From the NCBI GenBank assembly GCA_964242735.1, contig CAXTAK010000002.1:1-64000 (forward strand): a stretch of DNA of 64,000 bases, read 5' to 3'. Source of the stretch: CADCUY01 sp964242735. GTDB lineage: Bacteria > Actinomycetota > Actinomycetes > Actinomycetales > Quadrisphaeraceae. Each line of letters starts with the position of its first letter. Within the stretch, counting starts at the first letter, position 1. The notes below the pieces were generated by a model. The model was not told the DNA's origin and did no database searches. It worked only from the letters and a program-made list of their open reading frames with translations. The position numbers were made by a program, and so were the translations under genes. Shown one piece after another: positions 27,158 to 35,893 of the stretch.

Positions 27158-28581
27158 CACCCGAACCGCTCCACGTGCAGCTGCCCGTGCGGCACCCCGG
27201 CGCCCCGGGCGGCCGCGACGGCGGCGTCCGCCCACGCCGGAGGCCCGCAGACGTACACGTCGCGCGCCGCGGCGTCCGGCACCAGGTGCAGCAGGGCCCC
27301 GGCCTCGGTGAGGTGGCGGGCGGCCGCCGGGAGCCACGTGCTGGCGCGCGCGGGGGCGCGGGCGCCGGGCAGGTGGAGGAAGCGGGCCCCGCGGGCCTGC
27401 GCGACCTCTTCGAGCTCACCCAGGAGCACCGCGTCATGCCCGCCGCGCGTGCGGTACAGCAGCACGGCGTCGTCGTCGGGCTGGGCCTCGTCCAGCAGCG
27501 CGGCCATGGGTGTGACGCCGACGCCCGCCGCCATCAGGAGCAGGCGGTCGCGGGTGCGGGAGTCGGCGGTCAGCCGGCCGTAGGGGCCCTCGATGGCCAC
27601 GCGCGTGCCGACGGGCACCCTCGCCGCGTCACCGCTGCCGTCGCCGAGGTCCTTGACGGTGAAGCGCAGTCCCCGCCCGCTCGGGGCGGCCGAGAGGGAG
27701 TACGGGTGCGCGCGGGTCCAGCCGGGGCGGCCCAGGAAGCGGAGGAGGAAGAACTGCCCGGCCGCCACGGGCAGGGCGTCGAGGCGGCGGCCGCCGAGGT
27801 GGACGGAGACGACACCGGGCCCCTCGGCGACCACCGACGTCACCCTCAGCTGGTGTCGCAGGGTGCGCGCGAGCGGCAGGCCGAGGCGGAAGCACACCAC
27901 GCAGCCGAGCGCTGCCCACCACAGTCCCCACCAGAACGCGGTGGCGAGCGGGGATGCCGTGAACGACGTCCCCGTCCACAGCTGGTGCGGCAGGGCGAGC
28001 CCCGCGCCGAGGTAGGCGTAGAGGTGCAGCAGGTGCCACGACTCGTAGCGGAGCCTCCGCCGCGCGACGCGTACCGACGTCACCACCACGAGCACCAGGA
28101 AGACGGTGCCGGCCGCCGCCAGGAGCATGCCGGGGAAGGTCAGCAGCACCTCCCAGGCCCGCGCCAGCACCCCGGCCTCAGCACCCGCCCCGTACCCGAG
28201 GAGGACCGCGACGACGTGGACGACCATCAGGTGGAAGGAGGTGAACCCGACCAGGCGGTGGGCCGCCGCGAGGCGGTCCTGGCCGAAGGCGCGCTCGACC
28301 ACCGGCACCCGCGCCATCATCACGACCTGCACCAGCATCAGCAGGCTCGCGAGCAGCCCGGCGAGCCTCCCAGCAGCGGTCAGCGCCGACGGCACGGACT
28401 CCAGGACGTCGGCGATCCCGCCGCTCACGAGCCACAGCCAGACCACCACGGCCAGCAGCAGCCCCACCACGGCCCCGCACGCCGGCTCCCACCACCGCGG
28501 CGTCCGGCGCCGGGTGCTGCGGCGCAGCGCCGCGCGGGTCGGGAGGGCGGCCACAGGTGACTGGGCGGTCGACGTGGTCAT
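27154..28581 (-). CDS. ferric-reductase-like transmembrane flavoprotein with NAD(P)H/FAD domain
   Basis: 475-residue protein. About residues 30-235 form six membrane helices with histidines placed for haem (HRLVGFTSFH, SWHLLHLYAY). Residues about 240-475 form a ferredoxin-reductase module: FAD motif HPYSLSAAP, phosphate segment GPYGRLT, NAD(P) loop AAGVGVTPM, and the C-terminal YVCGPP. It would move electrons from cytosolic NAD(P)H across the membrane to the FMN protein. ATG at 28581 with CAGGAG upstream. First gene of a three-gene flavin set. Confidence 0.9.
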   Translation of the reverse strand: MTTSTAQSPVAALPTRAALRRSTRRRTPRWWEPACGAVVGLLLAVVVWLWLVSGGIADVLESVPSALTAAGRLAGLLASLLMLVQVVMMARVPVVERAFGQDRLAAAHRLVGFTSFHLMVVHVVAVLLGYGAGAEAGVLARAWEVLLTFPGMLLAAAGTVFLVLVVVTSVRVARRRLRYESWHLLHLYAYLGAGLALPHQLWTGTSFTASPLATAFWWGLWWAALGCVVCFRLGLPLARTLRHQLRVTSVVAEGPGVVSVHLGGRRLDALPVAAGQFFLLRFLGRPGWTRAHPYSLSAAPSGRGLRFTVKDLGDGSGDAARVPVGTRVAIEGPYGRLTADSRTRDRLLLMAAGVGVTPMAALLDEAQPDDDAVLLYRTRGGHDAVLLGELEEVAQARGARFLHLPGARAPARASTWLPAAARHLTEAGALLHLVPDAAARDVYVCGPPAWADAAVAAARGAGVPHGQLHVERFGW

Positions 28582-28668
28582 CGGGCTCCTGCGGGCTGGC
28601 GCGACGGGCTGGAGGGACGAGCGTCGCGGCGCTGCCTGTGGACGAGCTGAGAGGGAGCTGGCAGCCGC

Positions 28669-30240
28669 TCACCGCGGCGCCGGCGCGGGCACCTCCCCAA
28701 CGGCGGGGGCCGGCGAGAGCATCGCGGCCAGCTCGGCCTCGGCCCGCCGCTGGCGGCGGCGCAGCCACAGCGAGGCCAGCACCAGCGCCACCAGCGAGAG
28801 GTAGGCGACGGCCGCGAAGGGGCTGGTCACCAGGGAGGTGACGTCACCCTGGCTGATCGCCAGCTCGCGCCGCAGCTGCTCCTCGGCCATCGGTCCCAGG
28901 ATCAGCGCGACGACCATGGGCGCCACGGGGTAGCCGAACCGCCGCATGACGAAGCCGAGAGCGCCGATGAGCAGCAGCAGCGCGACGTCGGCCACGAGCC
29001 CGTTCAGGGCGTACGAGCCCAGGGCCGCGAAGAGGAGGATCCCGGCGTAGAGGTAGTGGCGCGGGATCTGCAGGACCTTCACCCACAGCCCGATCAGGGG
29101 CAGGTTCAGCACGAGCAGCATGACGTTGCCGATGTACAGGCTGGCGATCAGCGACCACACCAGGGCCGGCTCGTTGGCGAAGAGCTGCGGCCCCGGTTGG
29201 ATGCCGTACGACTGGAACCCGGCGAGGATCACCGCGGCCGTCGCCGTCGTCGGCAGACCCAGCGTGAGCAGCGGCACGAGCACGCCCGCGGCGGCGGCGT
29301 TGTTCGCCGCCTCGGGGCCTGCGACCCCCTCGATGGCGCCGTGGCCGAACTCCTCGCGGTGCCGTGACAGCTTGCGCTCGGCGGAGTACGACAGGAACGT
29401 CGCGACGTCGGCGCCGCCGGCGGGGACGCTGCCGATGGGGAAGCCGATGGCCGTGCCGCGCAACCACGGCTTCCAGGACCGGCGCAGGTCCGCCCCCGTC
29501 AGCCACGTGCGCCAGCCCCCGGTCAGGGGGATGACGTGGACGGGTCCGTGCCGCAGCCGGGAGGCGGTGTAGAGGGCCTCCCCGACGGCGAAGAGACCGA
29601 CCGCGACGACCACGACGTCGATCCCGTCCGTCAGCGACGGCACGCCGAGGGTGAAGCGCTGCTGGCCGGTGAGCGTGTCGGTGCCCACCAGCCCCAGGAG
29701 CAGCCCGGCGCCGAGGGAGACCAGGCCCCGGGAGGCGGACGAGCCGAGCAGCGCCCCCACCGTGACGAACGCGACGACCATCAGCGCGAAGTAGTCAGCC
29801 GGCCCCAGGCGGACGGCGAGGCGCGCCACGGTGGGGGCCAGCAGCGTCAGCAGCACCGTGGCGATCGTGCCCGCGACGAACGAGCCGATCGCCGCCGTGG
29901 CCAGCGCGGCGGCACCGCGACCGGCGCGCGCCATCCGGTTGCCCTCCAGCGCGGTGACGATCGATGAGGACTCCCCCGGGGTGTTGAGCAGGATGGACGT
30001 GGTGGAGCCGCCGTACATCCCGCCGTAGTAGATGCCGGCGAAGACGATCAGGGCCGCCTGCGGGTCCAGGGTGTAGGTCAGGGGCAGGAGCAGGGCGATG
30101 GCCATCGCCGGCCCGATGCCGGGCAGGACCCCCACCGCGGTGCCCAGGAACACCCCGACCAGGGCGTAGACCAGGTACTGCGGCGCGGCGGCAGCGGCGA
30201 AGCCCTGCAGGAGGGCGTCGAAGCTACCCACCGGGGCCAC
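28669..30240 (-). CDS. tctA: tripartite tricarboxylate transporter, large membrane subunit TctA
   Basis: 523-residue membrane protein with about 11-12 helices. It has the TctA signature regions GVLPGIGPAMAIALLLPLTY, GIYYGGMYGGSTTSILLNTPGE and LTLGLPTTATAAVILAG. With TctB and the TctC binding lipoprotein it forms an ion-driven importer for citrate-type substrates. The GTG at 30240 lies inside the end of tctB (17-base overlap). Last gene of tctCBA. Confidence 0.94.
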   Translation of the reverse strand: MAPVGSFDALLQGFAAAAAPQYLVYALVGVFLGTAVGVLPGIGPAMAIALLLPLTYTLDPQAALIVFAGIYYGGMYGGSTTSILLNTPGESSSIVTALEGNRMARAGRGAAALATAAIGSFVAGTIATVLLTLLAPTVARLAVRLGPADYFALMVVAFVTVGALLGSSASRGLVSLGAGLLLGLVGTDTLTGQQRFTLGVPSLTDGIDVVVVAVGLFAVGEALYTASRLRHGPVHVIPLTGGWRTWLTGADLRRSWKPWLRGTAIGFPIGSVPAGGADVATFLSYSAERKLSRHREEFGHGAIEGVAGPEAANNAAAAGVLVPLLTLGLPTTATAAVILAGFQSYGIQPGPQLFANEPALVWSLIASLYIGNVMLLVLNLPLIGLWVKVLQIPRHYLYAGILLFAALGSYALNGLVADVALLLLIGALGFVMRRFGYPVAPMVVALILGPMAEEQLRRELAISQGDVTSLVTSPFAAVAYLSLVALVLASLWLRRRQRRAEAELAAMLSPAPAVGEVPAPAPR

Positions 30241-30775
30241 GTCCGTTCAGGAGGGGCACCGGCTCCAGGAGGGGGCCCGTCGGGAGGACGAACCCGAGGC
30301 CCATGGCGAAGGCGACCTGGACGAGCAGCCCCAGGGCCAGGCCCAGGAGCGGACCGCGCCACCACGGCCGGGCGCCCAGCGCCCACGCCGCGCCGCCGAA
30401 CAGCACCGCCGCCGCGAACACCCAGCCGATCACCTCGATGAGCAGCAGGTGCGCCAGGAAGGCCGCGGCCACCAGTGCGGTGGTGCGCCAGTCGGCGCGC
30501 ACGTCGGGGTCGACGTCCTCCCCCGCCTCCGGCTCGCCGCGGCGCCCGCGCGCCAGGCCCACCAGGACCACGGCGGCCGAGAGCGCCAGCAGGGCGCCCA
30601 CGACCGCGGGGAAGGCGCGCGGGCCCATCACGCTCGCCGAGCTGGGCACCGCGATGCCGAAGGCGCCGACGACGGTGGCCACCCCCAGCGCGAGGGCCCC
30701 GACGGCCACCACCACCTCCCCGACCGGGAAGCCCGGCCGAGTGGTGGTGCCCGCCCGCGTGGTGGCCGTGCTCAC
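30224..30775 (-). CDS. tctB: tripartite tricarboxylate transporter, small membrane subunit TctB
   Basis: 183-residue protein with four predicted membrane helices, the usual size and topology of TctB. The segment SASVMGPRAFPAVVG in the first loop is typical. The GTG at 30775 overlaps the tctC stop (GTGA). Function follows from its place between tctC and tctA. Confidence 0.9.
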   Translation of the reverse strand: MSTATTRAGTTTRPGFPVGEVVVAVGALALGVATVVGAFGIAVPSSASVMGPRAFPAVVGALLALSAAVVLVGLARGRRGEPEAGEDVDPDVRADWRTTALVAAAFLAHLLLIEVIGWVFAAAVLFGGAAWALGARPWWRGPLLGLALGLLVQVAFAMGLGFVLPTGPLLEPVPLLNGRGPGG

Positions 30776-31851
30776 GAGGTGATCAGCCCGATGTCGGTCA
30801 GCGTGGTCCTCACCTCGTCGATGTTGGTGGTGAGCTCGGAGCCGAAGTCGTCACCGGTGACGAACGCGTCGGTCCACCCCCGCTCCTCCAGCTCGCCGGT
30901 CCACGCCTCCGACTCGTGGAGCGAGGTGACGAGGTCGACGAGCGCGGTCCGCTGCGCGTCGTCGATGTCGCCGGGCGCCACGACGCCGCGCCAGTTGGTG
31001 AGCTCCACGTCGAACCCGGCCTCGGTGATGGTCGGGACGTCGGGCAGCTCGGTGCTGCGCTCACCGCTGGAGACCGCCAGCGCCCGCAGCTCCCCGGCCA
31101 GGACCTGCTCGGAGTACTCACCGACCCCGGAGATGCCCGCGTCGACCTGCTCGCCGAGCAGCGCCGCGAGCGACTCACCCCCACCGGAGTACGCGATGTA
31201 GTTCAGCGAGGTCGCGACCTGGTCGGCGGGCACCCCGCCCTCGCGGACCAGGGTGGCGGCGAGGATGTGGTCGGCGCCCCCGGCGGAACCGCCGGTGACC
31301 GCGACGTCCTGGCCGTTGGCGACGATGTCGGCGACGAGGTCCTGGAGGGTCTGGTACGGGCTGGCGGCGGGCACGACGACGACCAGCGGCTCCTCGGTGA
31401 GCCGGGCGATCGGGGTGGTGTCCTCCAGGCGCGCCTGCGAGGCGTTGGTCTCCACGGCGCCGACCATCACCAGGCCCATGACCATGAGGGTGTTCGGGTC
31501 CTGCTCGTTGGCCAGCTGAGCCAGGCCCACGGTGCCGCCCGCGCCCGAGACGTTCGTGACGGTCGCGCTGCCGACGAGCTCCTCGTCCTGGAGGTGCTGC
31601 TGGATGGCGCGCCCCGTCTGGTCCCACCCGCCGCCGGGGTCGGCGGGCACCACGATGTTCAGCCGGTCGATCGGGGCCGCAGCCTCGCTGTCGCCGCTGG
31701 AGGTGCTGCTCTCGCTGGCCCCACCGCCGGCGAGCCCTCCGCCGCCGCTGCTGCCCGACGAGCCGCCGCAGGCAGTGAGGGCGAGCAGGGCGCTGACGGC
31801 GCCGGCGCCGGCGAGGACGGCGCGGCGGCGGGTGGTCGTGGTGCTGGTCAT
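30772..31851 (-). CDS. tctC: tricarboxylate-binding lipoprotein TctC
   Basis: 359-residue extracytoplasmic binding protein. A twin-arginine-like basic start is followed by a lipobox (ALTAC) near residue 28 and a Gly/Ser linker. The Bug/TctC fold then begins with RLNIVVPADPGGGWDQTGR and ends with GDDFGSELTTN. It captures the carboxylate and delivers it to TctAB. ATG at 31851 with GAGGAG upstream. Divergent from the two-component genes, which probably control it. The true ligand is unknown. Confidence 0.92.
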   Translation of the reverse strand: MTSTTTTRRRAVLAGAGAVSALLALTACGGSSGSSGGGGLAGGGASESSTSSGDSEAAAPIDRLNIVVPADPGGGWDQTGRAIQQHLQDEELVGSATVTNVSGAGGTVGLAQLANEQDPNTLMVMGLVMVGAVETNASQARLEDTTPIARLTEEPLVVVVPAASPYQTLQDLVADIVANGQDVAVTGGSAGGADHILAATLVREGGVPADQVATSLNYIAYSGGGESLAALLGEQVDAGISGVGEYSEQVLAGELRALAVSSGERSTELPDVPTITEAGFDVELTNWRGVVAPGDIDDAQRTALVDLVTSLHESEAWTGELEERGWTDAFVTGDDFGSELTTNIDEVRTTLTDIGLITS

Positions 31852-32000
31852 ACGGGCTCCTCCTCGAGCGGGCGGCCGCGCGGGCCCCGCGTCGTCGCAG
31901 GGCCGTGGTCCGTCTCGAGCCGCACGGTAGGAGCACCCACCGACACCGCGCTGCTTGCGGTCGTACTGGTCGCGGCGGCGCCGCGGAGCAGACTGGCGCG

Positions 32001-33677
32001 ATGACCCGGCCCATGAGCCTGCGAGGCCAGCTCCTGGCGCTGCAGGTCGCCGTGGTGCTCGTCGTGGTGCTCGGGTCGGGCCTCGTCGCCCTGGCGCTGC
32101 AGGAGCGGGCGGTGCGCGAGGCGTCGCGCTCGACGATGGTGGCCGTCGCGCAGAGCGTCGCGCAGCTGCCCGCCGTGGTCGAGGCCTTCGACGACGCGGA
32201 GCCCGCGCTGGCGATCCAGCCGATCGCGGAGGTGATCCGGGAGGGCTCCGGCGTCACCTACGTCGTGGTGACCGACGACCAGGGCATCCGGTACTCCCAC
32301 CCCGACCCGGCGCGCATCGGCGAGCGGGTCTCCACCGACCCCAGCGTGCCGCTGGCGGGCGGGGTGTACGTGGGCACCCAGACGGGCACCCTCGGGGAGT
32401 CGTGGCGGGTGAAGGTGCCGGTGCTCTCGGAGCCGGACGGGCCCGGCGGGGAGCGGCGGGTCATCGGGTCGGTGTCGGTGGGGGTCCTGGAGAGCGAGCT
32501 GCGCGCTGCGCTGCTGGACGACCTGGGCGGGCTCGTCGCGTGGCTGGCGGTCGCCGCCGGTGCGGGGGTGGTGGCCGCCGCGGGCGTGACGGCCCTGGTG
32601 CGACGGCGCACGTTCTCCCTGGAGCCGGAGCAGATCGCCGCGCTGCTGGAGACCTCCGAGGCGATGCTGCACGGCATCCACGAGGGGTTCGTCGCCGTCG
32701 ACGCCCGTGGGCGGGTGGCGGTGGTCAACGACGAGGCCCGGCGACTGCTGCGGCTGCCGGCGGCCGGCGGCGGCGACGACCCCGTCGGGCGCCCCGCCGA
32801 TCAGGTCCTTGAGCCCCGGCTGCTGGCCACCGGGGACGGCGAGCACCTGGTGCTCGCCGGTGAGCGGGTGCTGCTGGCGGCGCGCAGCTCCGCGCAGGTG
32901 GCCGGGCGCCCGGTGGCGACCCTGCTGCTGCTGCGGGACCGCACCGAGCTGACCGCCGCCCTGCGCGACCTCGACGGCGCGCGGGAGCTGACCGCCGCGC
33001 TGCGGGCGCAGGCGCACGAGTTCGCGAACCACCTGCACGTGGTCTCGGGGCTGCTGGAGCTCGGGCGCAGCGACGACGCGGTGCGCTTCGTGCAGCGGGT
33101 CGGCGGTGGTGGGCCGCTGGCCCCGGGGCGCTCCCCCGCCGGCATCGACGATCCCGCGGTGGCGGCCCTGCTGCTGGCGAAGGTCGGGGCGGCTCACGCG
33201 CGGGGGGTGGCCGTGGTGGTCGAGCCCTCCAGCACCCTGGGCGCGCTGGACGCCGCGGCGAGCGAGGACCTGGTGACCGTGCTGGGCAACCTGGTCGACA
33301 ACGCCGTGGACGCCGTGGGGGCCGTCGTCGGCCCGGGCGGCGGCCTGGGCGGCGGTGGCCGGGTCGAGGTGCTGGTGCGCGGCGACGCCGGGGCCGGCGT
33401 CGAGGTGGTGGTCGGGGACGACGGGCCGGGGGTGCCGCCGGCGCAGCGGCAGCGGGTCTTCGAGGTGGGCTGCTCCACCAAGGGCGCGGGGGCGCCGGGC
33501 ACCCGGGGCTTCGGCCTGGCGCTGGTCGCCCGCGTCGCGGCACGCCGTGGCGGGCAGGCGCACGTGGGCACCTCGCCGACGGGCGGCGCGCAGGTGCGGG
33601 TGCTGCTGCCCGCGGTCTCGACCGCGGTCGACGTCCTGGACGCCGCTGCCGGCCGCGTGGGCGCGGGGCGGTCGTGA
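32001..33677 (+). CDS. CitA/DcuS-type sensor histidine kinase
   Basis: 558-residue membrane sensor: helix 1 (about 12-34), an extracellular PAS-like sensor (about 40-165), helix 2 (about 178-198), a cytoplasmic PAS domain (about 210-310), then the phospho-accepting histidine in AQAHEFANHLHVVSGLL and a HATPase domain (NLVDNAVDAV; DDGPGVPP; GFGLALV). This order is characteristic of carboxylate sensors. ATG at 32001 is chosen because homology starts soon after; longer frames upstream have none. Coupled to the regulator gene (GTGA) and divergent from tctCBA. Confidence 0.9.
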   Translation: MTRPMSLRGQLLALQVAVVLVVVLGSGLVALALQERAVREASRSTMVAVAQSVAQLPAVVEAFDDAEPALAIQPIAEVIREGSGVTYVVVTDDQGIRYSHPDPARIGERVSTDPSVPLAGGVYVGTQTGTLGESWRVKVPVLSEPDGPGGERRVIGSVSVGVLESELRAALLDDLGGLVAWLAVAAGAGVVAAAGVTALVRRRTFSLEPEQIAALLETSEAMLHGIHEGFVAVDARGRVAVVNDEARRLLRLPAAGGGDDPVGRPADQVLEPRLLATGDGEHLVLAGERVLLAARSSAQVAGRPVATLLLLRDRTELTAALRDLDGARELTAALRAQAHEFANHLHVVSGLLELGRSDDAVRFVQRVGGGGPLAPGRSPAGIDDPAVAALLLAKVGAAHARGVAVVVEPSSTLGALDAAASEDLVTVLGNLVDNAVDAVGAVVGPGGGLGGGGRVEVLVRGDAGAGVEVVVGDDGPGVPPAQRQRVFEVGCSTKGAGAPGTRGFGLALVARVAARRGGQAHVGTSPTGGAQVRVLLPAVSTAVDVLDAAAGRVGAGRS

Positions 33678-34423
33678 GGGCCCCCGTGCGCACCCTCGTC
33701 GTCGACGACGAGGTGGTCATCGCGCAGCTGCACCGGGCCTTCGTCGACGCCACCCCCGGCTTCGACGTCGTGGGGCTGGCGCACACCGGCGCGCAGGCGC
33801 TCGACGCCGCGAGGGAGCTGCGGGTGGAGCTGGTGCTGCTCGACATCCACCTGCCCGACACCACGGGGCTGGAGGTGCTGCGCGCCCTGCGGGAGGAGGG
33901 GGCGCTGCCGGGGGGTCGCGCCGGGCCGGTCGACGTCTTCGCCATCACCGCCGTCCGCGAGGCCGAGACCGTGCGGTGGGCCCTGGCCGGCGGCGTCGTG
34001 GACTACCTCGTCAAGCCCTTCACCGCCGCGGACCTGCGGGCGCGCCTGACCAGCTACCTGCAGCGGCGGGCGGTGCTGACCGCGGACGCCGCGCCGGGCG
34101 CGCGGCCCGGGCTGGACCAGGACGCCGTGGACCGGGCCCGCGCCGGCGCCGGTCGCACCGAGGTCACCGGCGCCGTCCCCCTCGCCCCGCCCAAGGGCCT
34201 CTCGGCGGTGACGCTGGCCCTGGTCACCGAGGCGCTGGACGCCGCGGGCGGCGAGGTCTCCGCCTCGGAGCTGGCGCAGCGCGTCGGGCTGTCGCGGGTC
34301 AGCGCGCGGCGCTACCTCGAGCACCTGGTGCGCCGCGGCGAGGCCGCGGTCACCCCTCGGTACGGGCGCGCCGGGCGCCCGGAGCACGGGTACCGGTCGG
34401 TGCGGCGGGCGGACGCCCGATGA
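33674..34423 (+). CDS. CitB/DcuR-type response regulator
   Basis: 249-residue regulator. The receiver domain (about 1-125) has the phospho-accepting aspartate in LLDIHLPD and the lysine in DYLVKPF. A C-terminal helix-turn-helix (about 185-240; ASELAQRVGLSRVSARRYL) is of the CitB type. The GTG at 33674 overlaps the kinase stop. It probably activates tctCBA in response to an external di- or tricarboxylate. This is inferred from family and position. A low-GC foreign stretch begins right after its stop. Confidence 0.92.
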   Translation: MRAPVRTLVVDDEVVIAQLHRAFVDATPGFDVVGLAHTGAQALDAARELRVELVLLDIHLPDTTGLEVLRALREEGALPGGRAGPVDVFAITAVREAETVRWALAGGVVDYLVKPFTAADLRARLTSYLQRRAVLTADAAPGARPGLDQDAVDRARAGAGRTEVTGAVPLAPPKGLSAVTLALVTEALDAAGGEVSASELAQRVGLSRVSARRYLEHLVRRGEAAVTPRYGRAGRPEHGYRSVRRADAR

Positions 34424-34499
34424 GCCACCGGCTACCGATACCGCACTGGACGACCTGATCGGCCCATGCGTCAGTAAGAAGCAGAGGTTTCAGCAAGCC

Positions 34500-34841
34500 G
34501 TGGGACACGCCTGGACATCACTTGACGTGAACGTGCAGGCTGTACGAGTGACTGATGACGCTACCAGCTACAGACTGGCTCACCCGGTGTACCTAGATGT
34601 TCCGATGATGATGAGCTTTCTAGCTCACCTCGACGGGGGTGTATCCGTATCCGAATCAGAGACCACCACGGCGAGCGGCGTCCGTGACAGGCTCTTGAAA
34701 GGGCGAGCAGGCTTACGAGCCAAAATTTGGACTATAGCCGACGCTGAGTTGGCCTCGGAGGGAAACACTCAGCGGAGGGATGAGACCTCCTCACAATCAA
34801 CCACGGAGCGCCACCATACTGCGGCGAGTCTCTTCAATGAG
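34500..34841 (+). pseudogene. truncated DUF6414-like gene cut by an insertion sequence
   Basis: An open frame with much lower GC than its surroundings encodes about 114 residues up to the IS boundary. The segment VYLDVPMMMSFLAHLDGGV resembles the N-terminus of DUF6414 proteins, which are normally 250-300 residues. The frame then runs into the inverted repeat of the IS. No continuation is found on the other side of the element. Start codon is uncertain (GTG at 34500 or a later GTG). The function of the family is not known to me. Foreign origin is suggested by base composition. Confidence 0.5.
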
Positions 34842-35809
34842 GTTTTCTCACCAGCGTCCGCGTTGTAGTGAGGTCAGGACGAGGGCGGCGGCGGTGATGA
34901 CGCCGATCCGCCAAGGGTCGAGGGTGATGCGTTGCAGGGCCCGCCAGCCTTGGAGGAGTGCATGGGCGCGTTCGGCGGGGGCGCGCAGCGCGCTCAGGAG
35001 CTGGTTGTAGGTGCGGTTGTCCGCGTGCAGGGCCCGACCGCTGCGAGGGCGCTTGATCGGGACGTGGACGCCGGTACCGGCGCCGGTGTAGCCCTTGTCG
35101 GCCAGGACCGGGATGCGGTCGGTCCGCGATGGCGCGATGTGGGGGTACAGATGCGGAAAGGCGAGCTCTCGGGCGCAGGCCAGGTCATGGAAGGACCCGG
35201 GGCGCACCGGCGAGGTCCACAGGGGGAACCCGGACGGGTCGGCGATGACCTGCACCGTCCCGCCGAAGCGGTGGTGCTTGCCTGAGTACCAGGTGTCGTT
35301 GCCCCTGGGGGAGCGCCCAGCGACCCGGTCGGTGGGCACCAACGTGCCGTCCAGACACAGGTACGCCAGGCCGTCGGTGTGGGCGCGGTCGAGCACGACC
35401 TTCAGGTCTGGGGCGCGGTCAGCGATCACGTCGAGCCCCTCGCGGCTGTACCGGTACGCCGTCGGGATCGAGACCCCGGCGTCGGCGGCCAGGCAGCGCA
35501 GGTCCGCGCGGTGGCGCAGCCAGCGCAGCACCAGGACCACCTGGCGGTGGACGGTGGCGGCTCGCTGCCACGGGCGCGAACCGCTGGCCCGGCGGGCAGC
35601 GGCGACCCACCCGGTCACCGCCCGCAGGGTGGATGCGGGTCCGTCGAGGCGGGCAGGATGAGACACGGCGGGCTCCCGGGGGAAGTGGGGTGGGACTTCA
35701 GCGAGCACCACCTTGTCCCTGGGAGTCCGCTCCCTCCACCCGGCCACCGCGCTGACCAGCAGCGACGCACGTGCCCCTTGCTATGCGCCACTCAACCCAG
35801 TGAGAAAAC
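34842..35809. mobile_element. IS5-type insertion sequence, about 968 bp, 10-bp perfect inverted repeats
   Basis: The left end GTTTTCTCAC (34842-34851) and right end GTGAGAAAAC (35800-35809) are perfect inverted repeats bracketing one transposase gene. The transposase stop codon lies inside the left repeat. No clear target-site duplication is visible: left flank CAATGAG, right flank TCAGTGA. It sits in the low-GC island and has truncated the DUF6414-like gene. Confidence 0.8.
34848..35666 (-). CDS. IS5-family DDE transposase
   Basis: 272-residue transposase with an N-terminal helix-turn-helix region (about 25-75; SIPTAYRYSREG) and a DDE_Tnp_4 catalytic domain. The first Asp is in YLCLDGTLV, followed by WYSGKHHRFGGTVQV; the second Asp is in LADKGYTGAG; the Glu is in PAERAHALLQGWRAL. 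The frame is open further upstream to 35747, but the family N-terminus begins at SHPARLDGP (GTG 35666). The gene appears intact, so the element could still be active. Confidence 0.88.
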   Translation of the reverse strand: MSHPARLDGPASTLRAVTGWVAAARRASGSRPWQRAATVHRQVVLVLRWLRHRADLRCLAADAGVSIPTAYRYSREGLDVIADRAPDLKVVLDRAHTDGLAYLCLDGTLVPTDRVAGRSPRGNDTWYSGKHHRFGGTVQVIADPSGFPLWTSPVRPGSFHDLACARELAFPHLYPHIAPSRTDRIPVLADKGYTGAGTGVHVPIKRPRSGRALHADNRTYNQLLSALRAPAERAHALLQGWRALQRITLDPWRIGVITAAALVLTSLQRGRW

Positions 35810-35893
35810 TCAGTGAAACGCTAGTCTTCGCTAGTTCTTGTGAGACCCCCATCCCCGGTGACCGCAGCGACGCCCCGAACCGGGCGCCGGCCC

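Noticed and set aside
31852..32000. Promoter elements between tctC and the sensor kinase
   Set aside because: A divergent promoter must be here, but no -10/-35 pair with acceptable spacing could be chosen over the alternatives. A CAGACT 6 bases before the kinase ATG is too weak to call.
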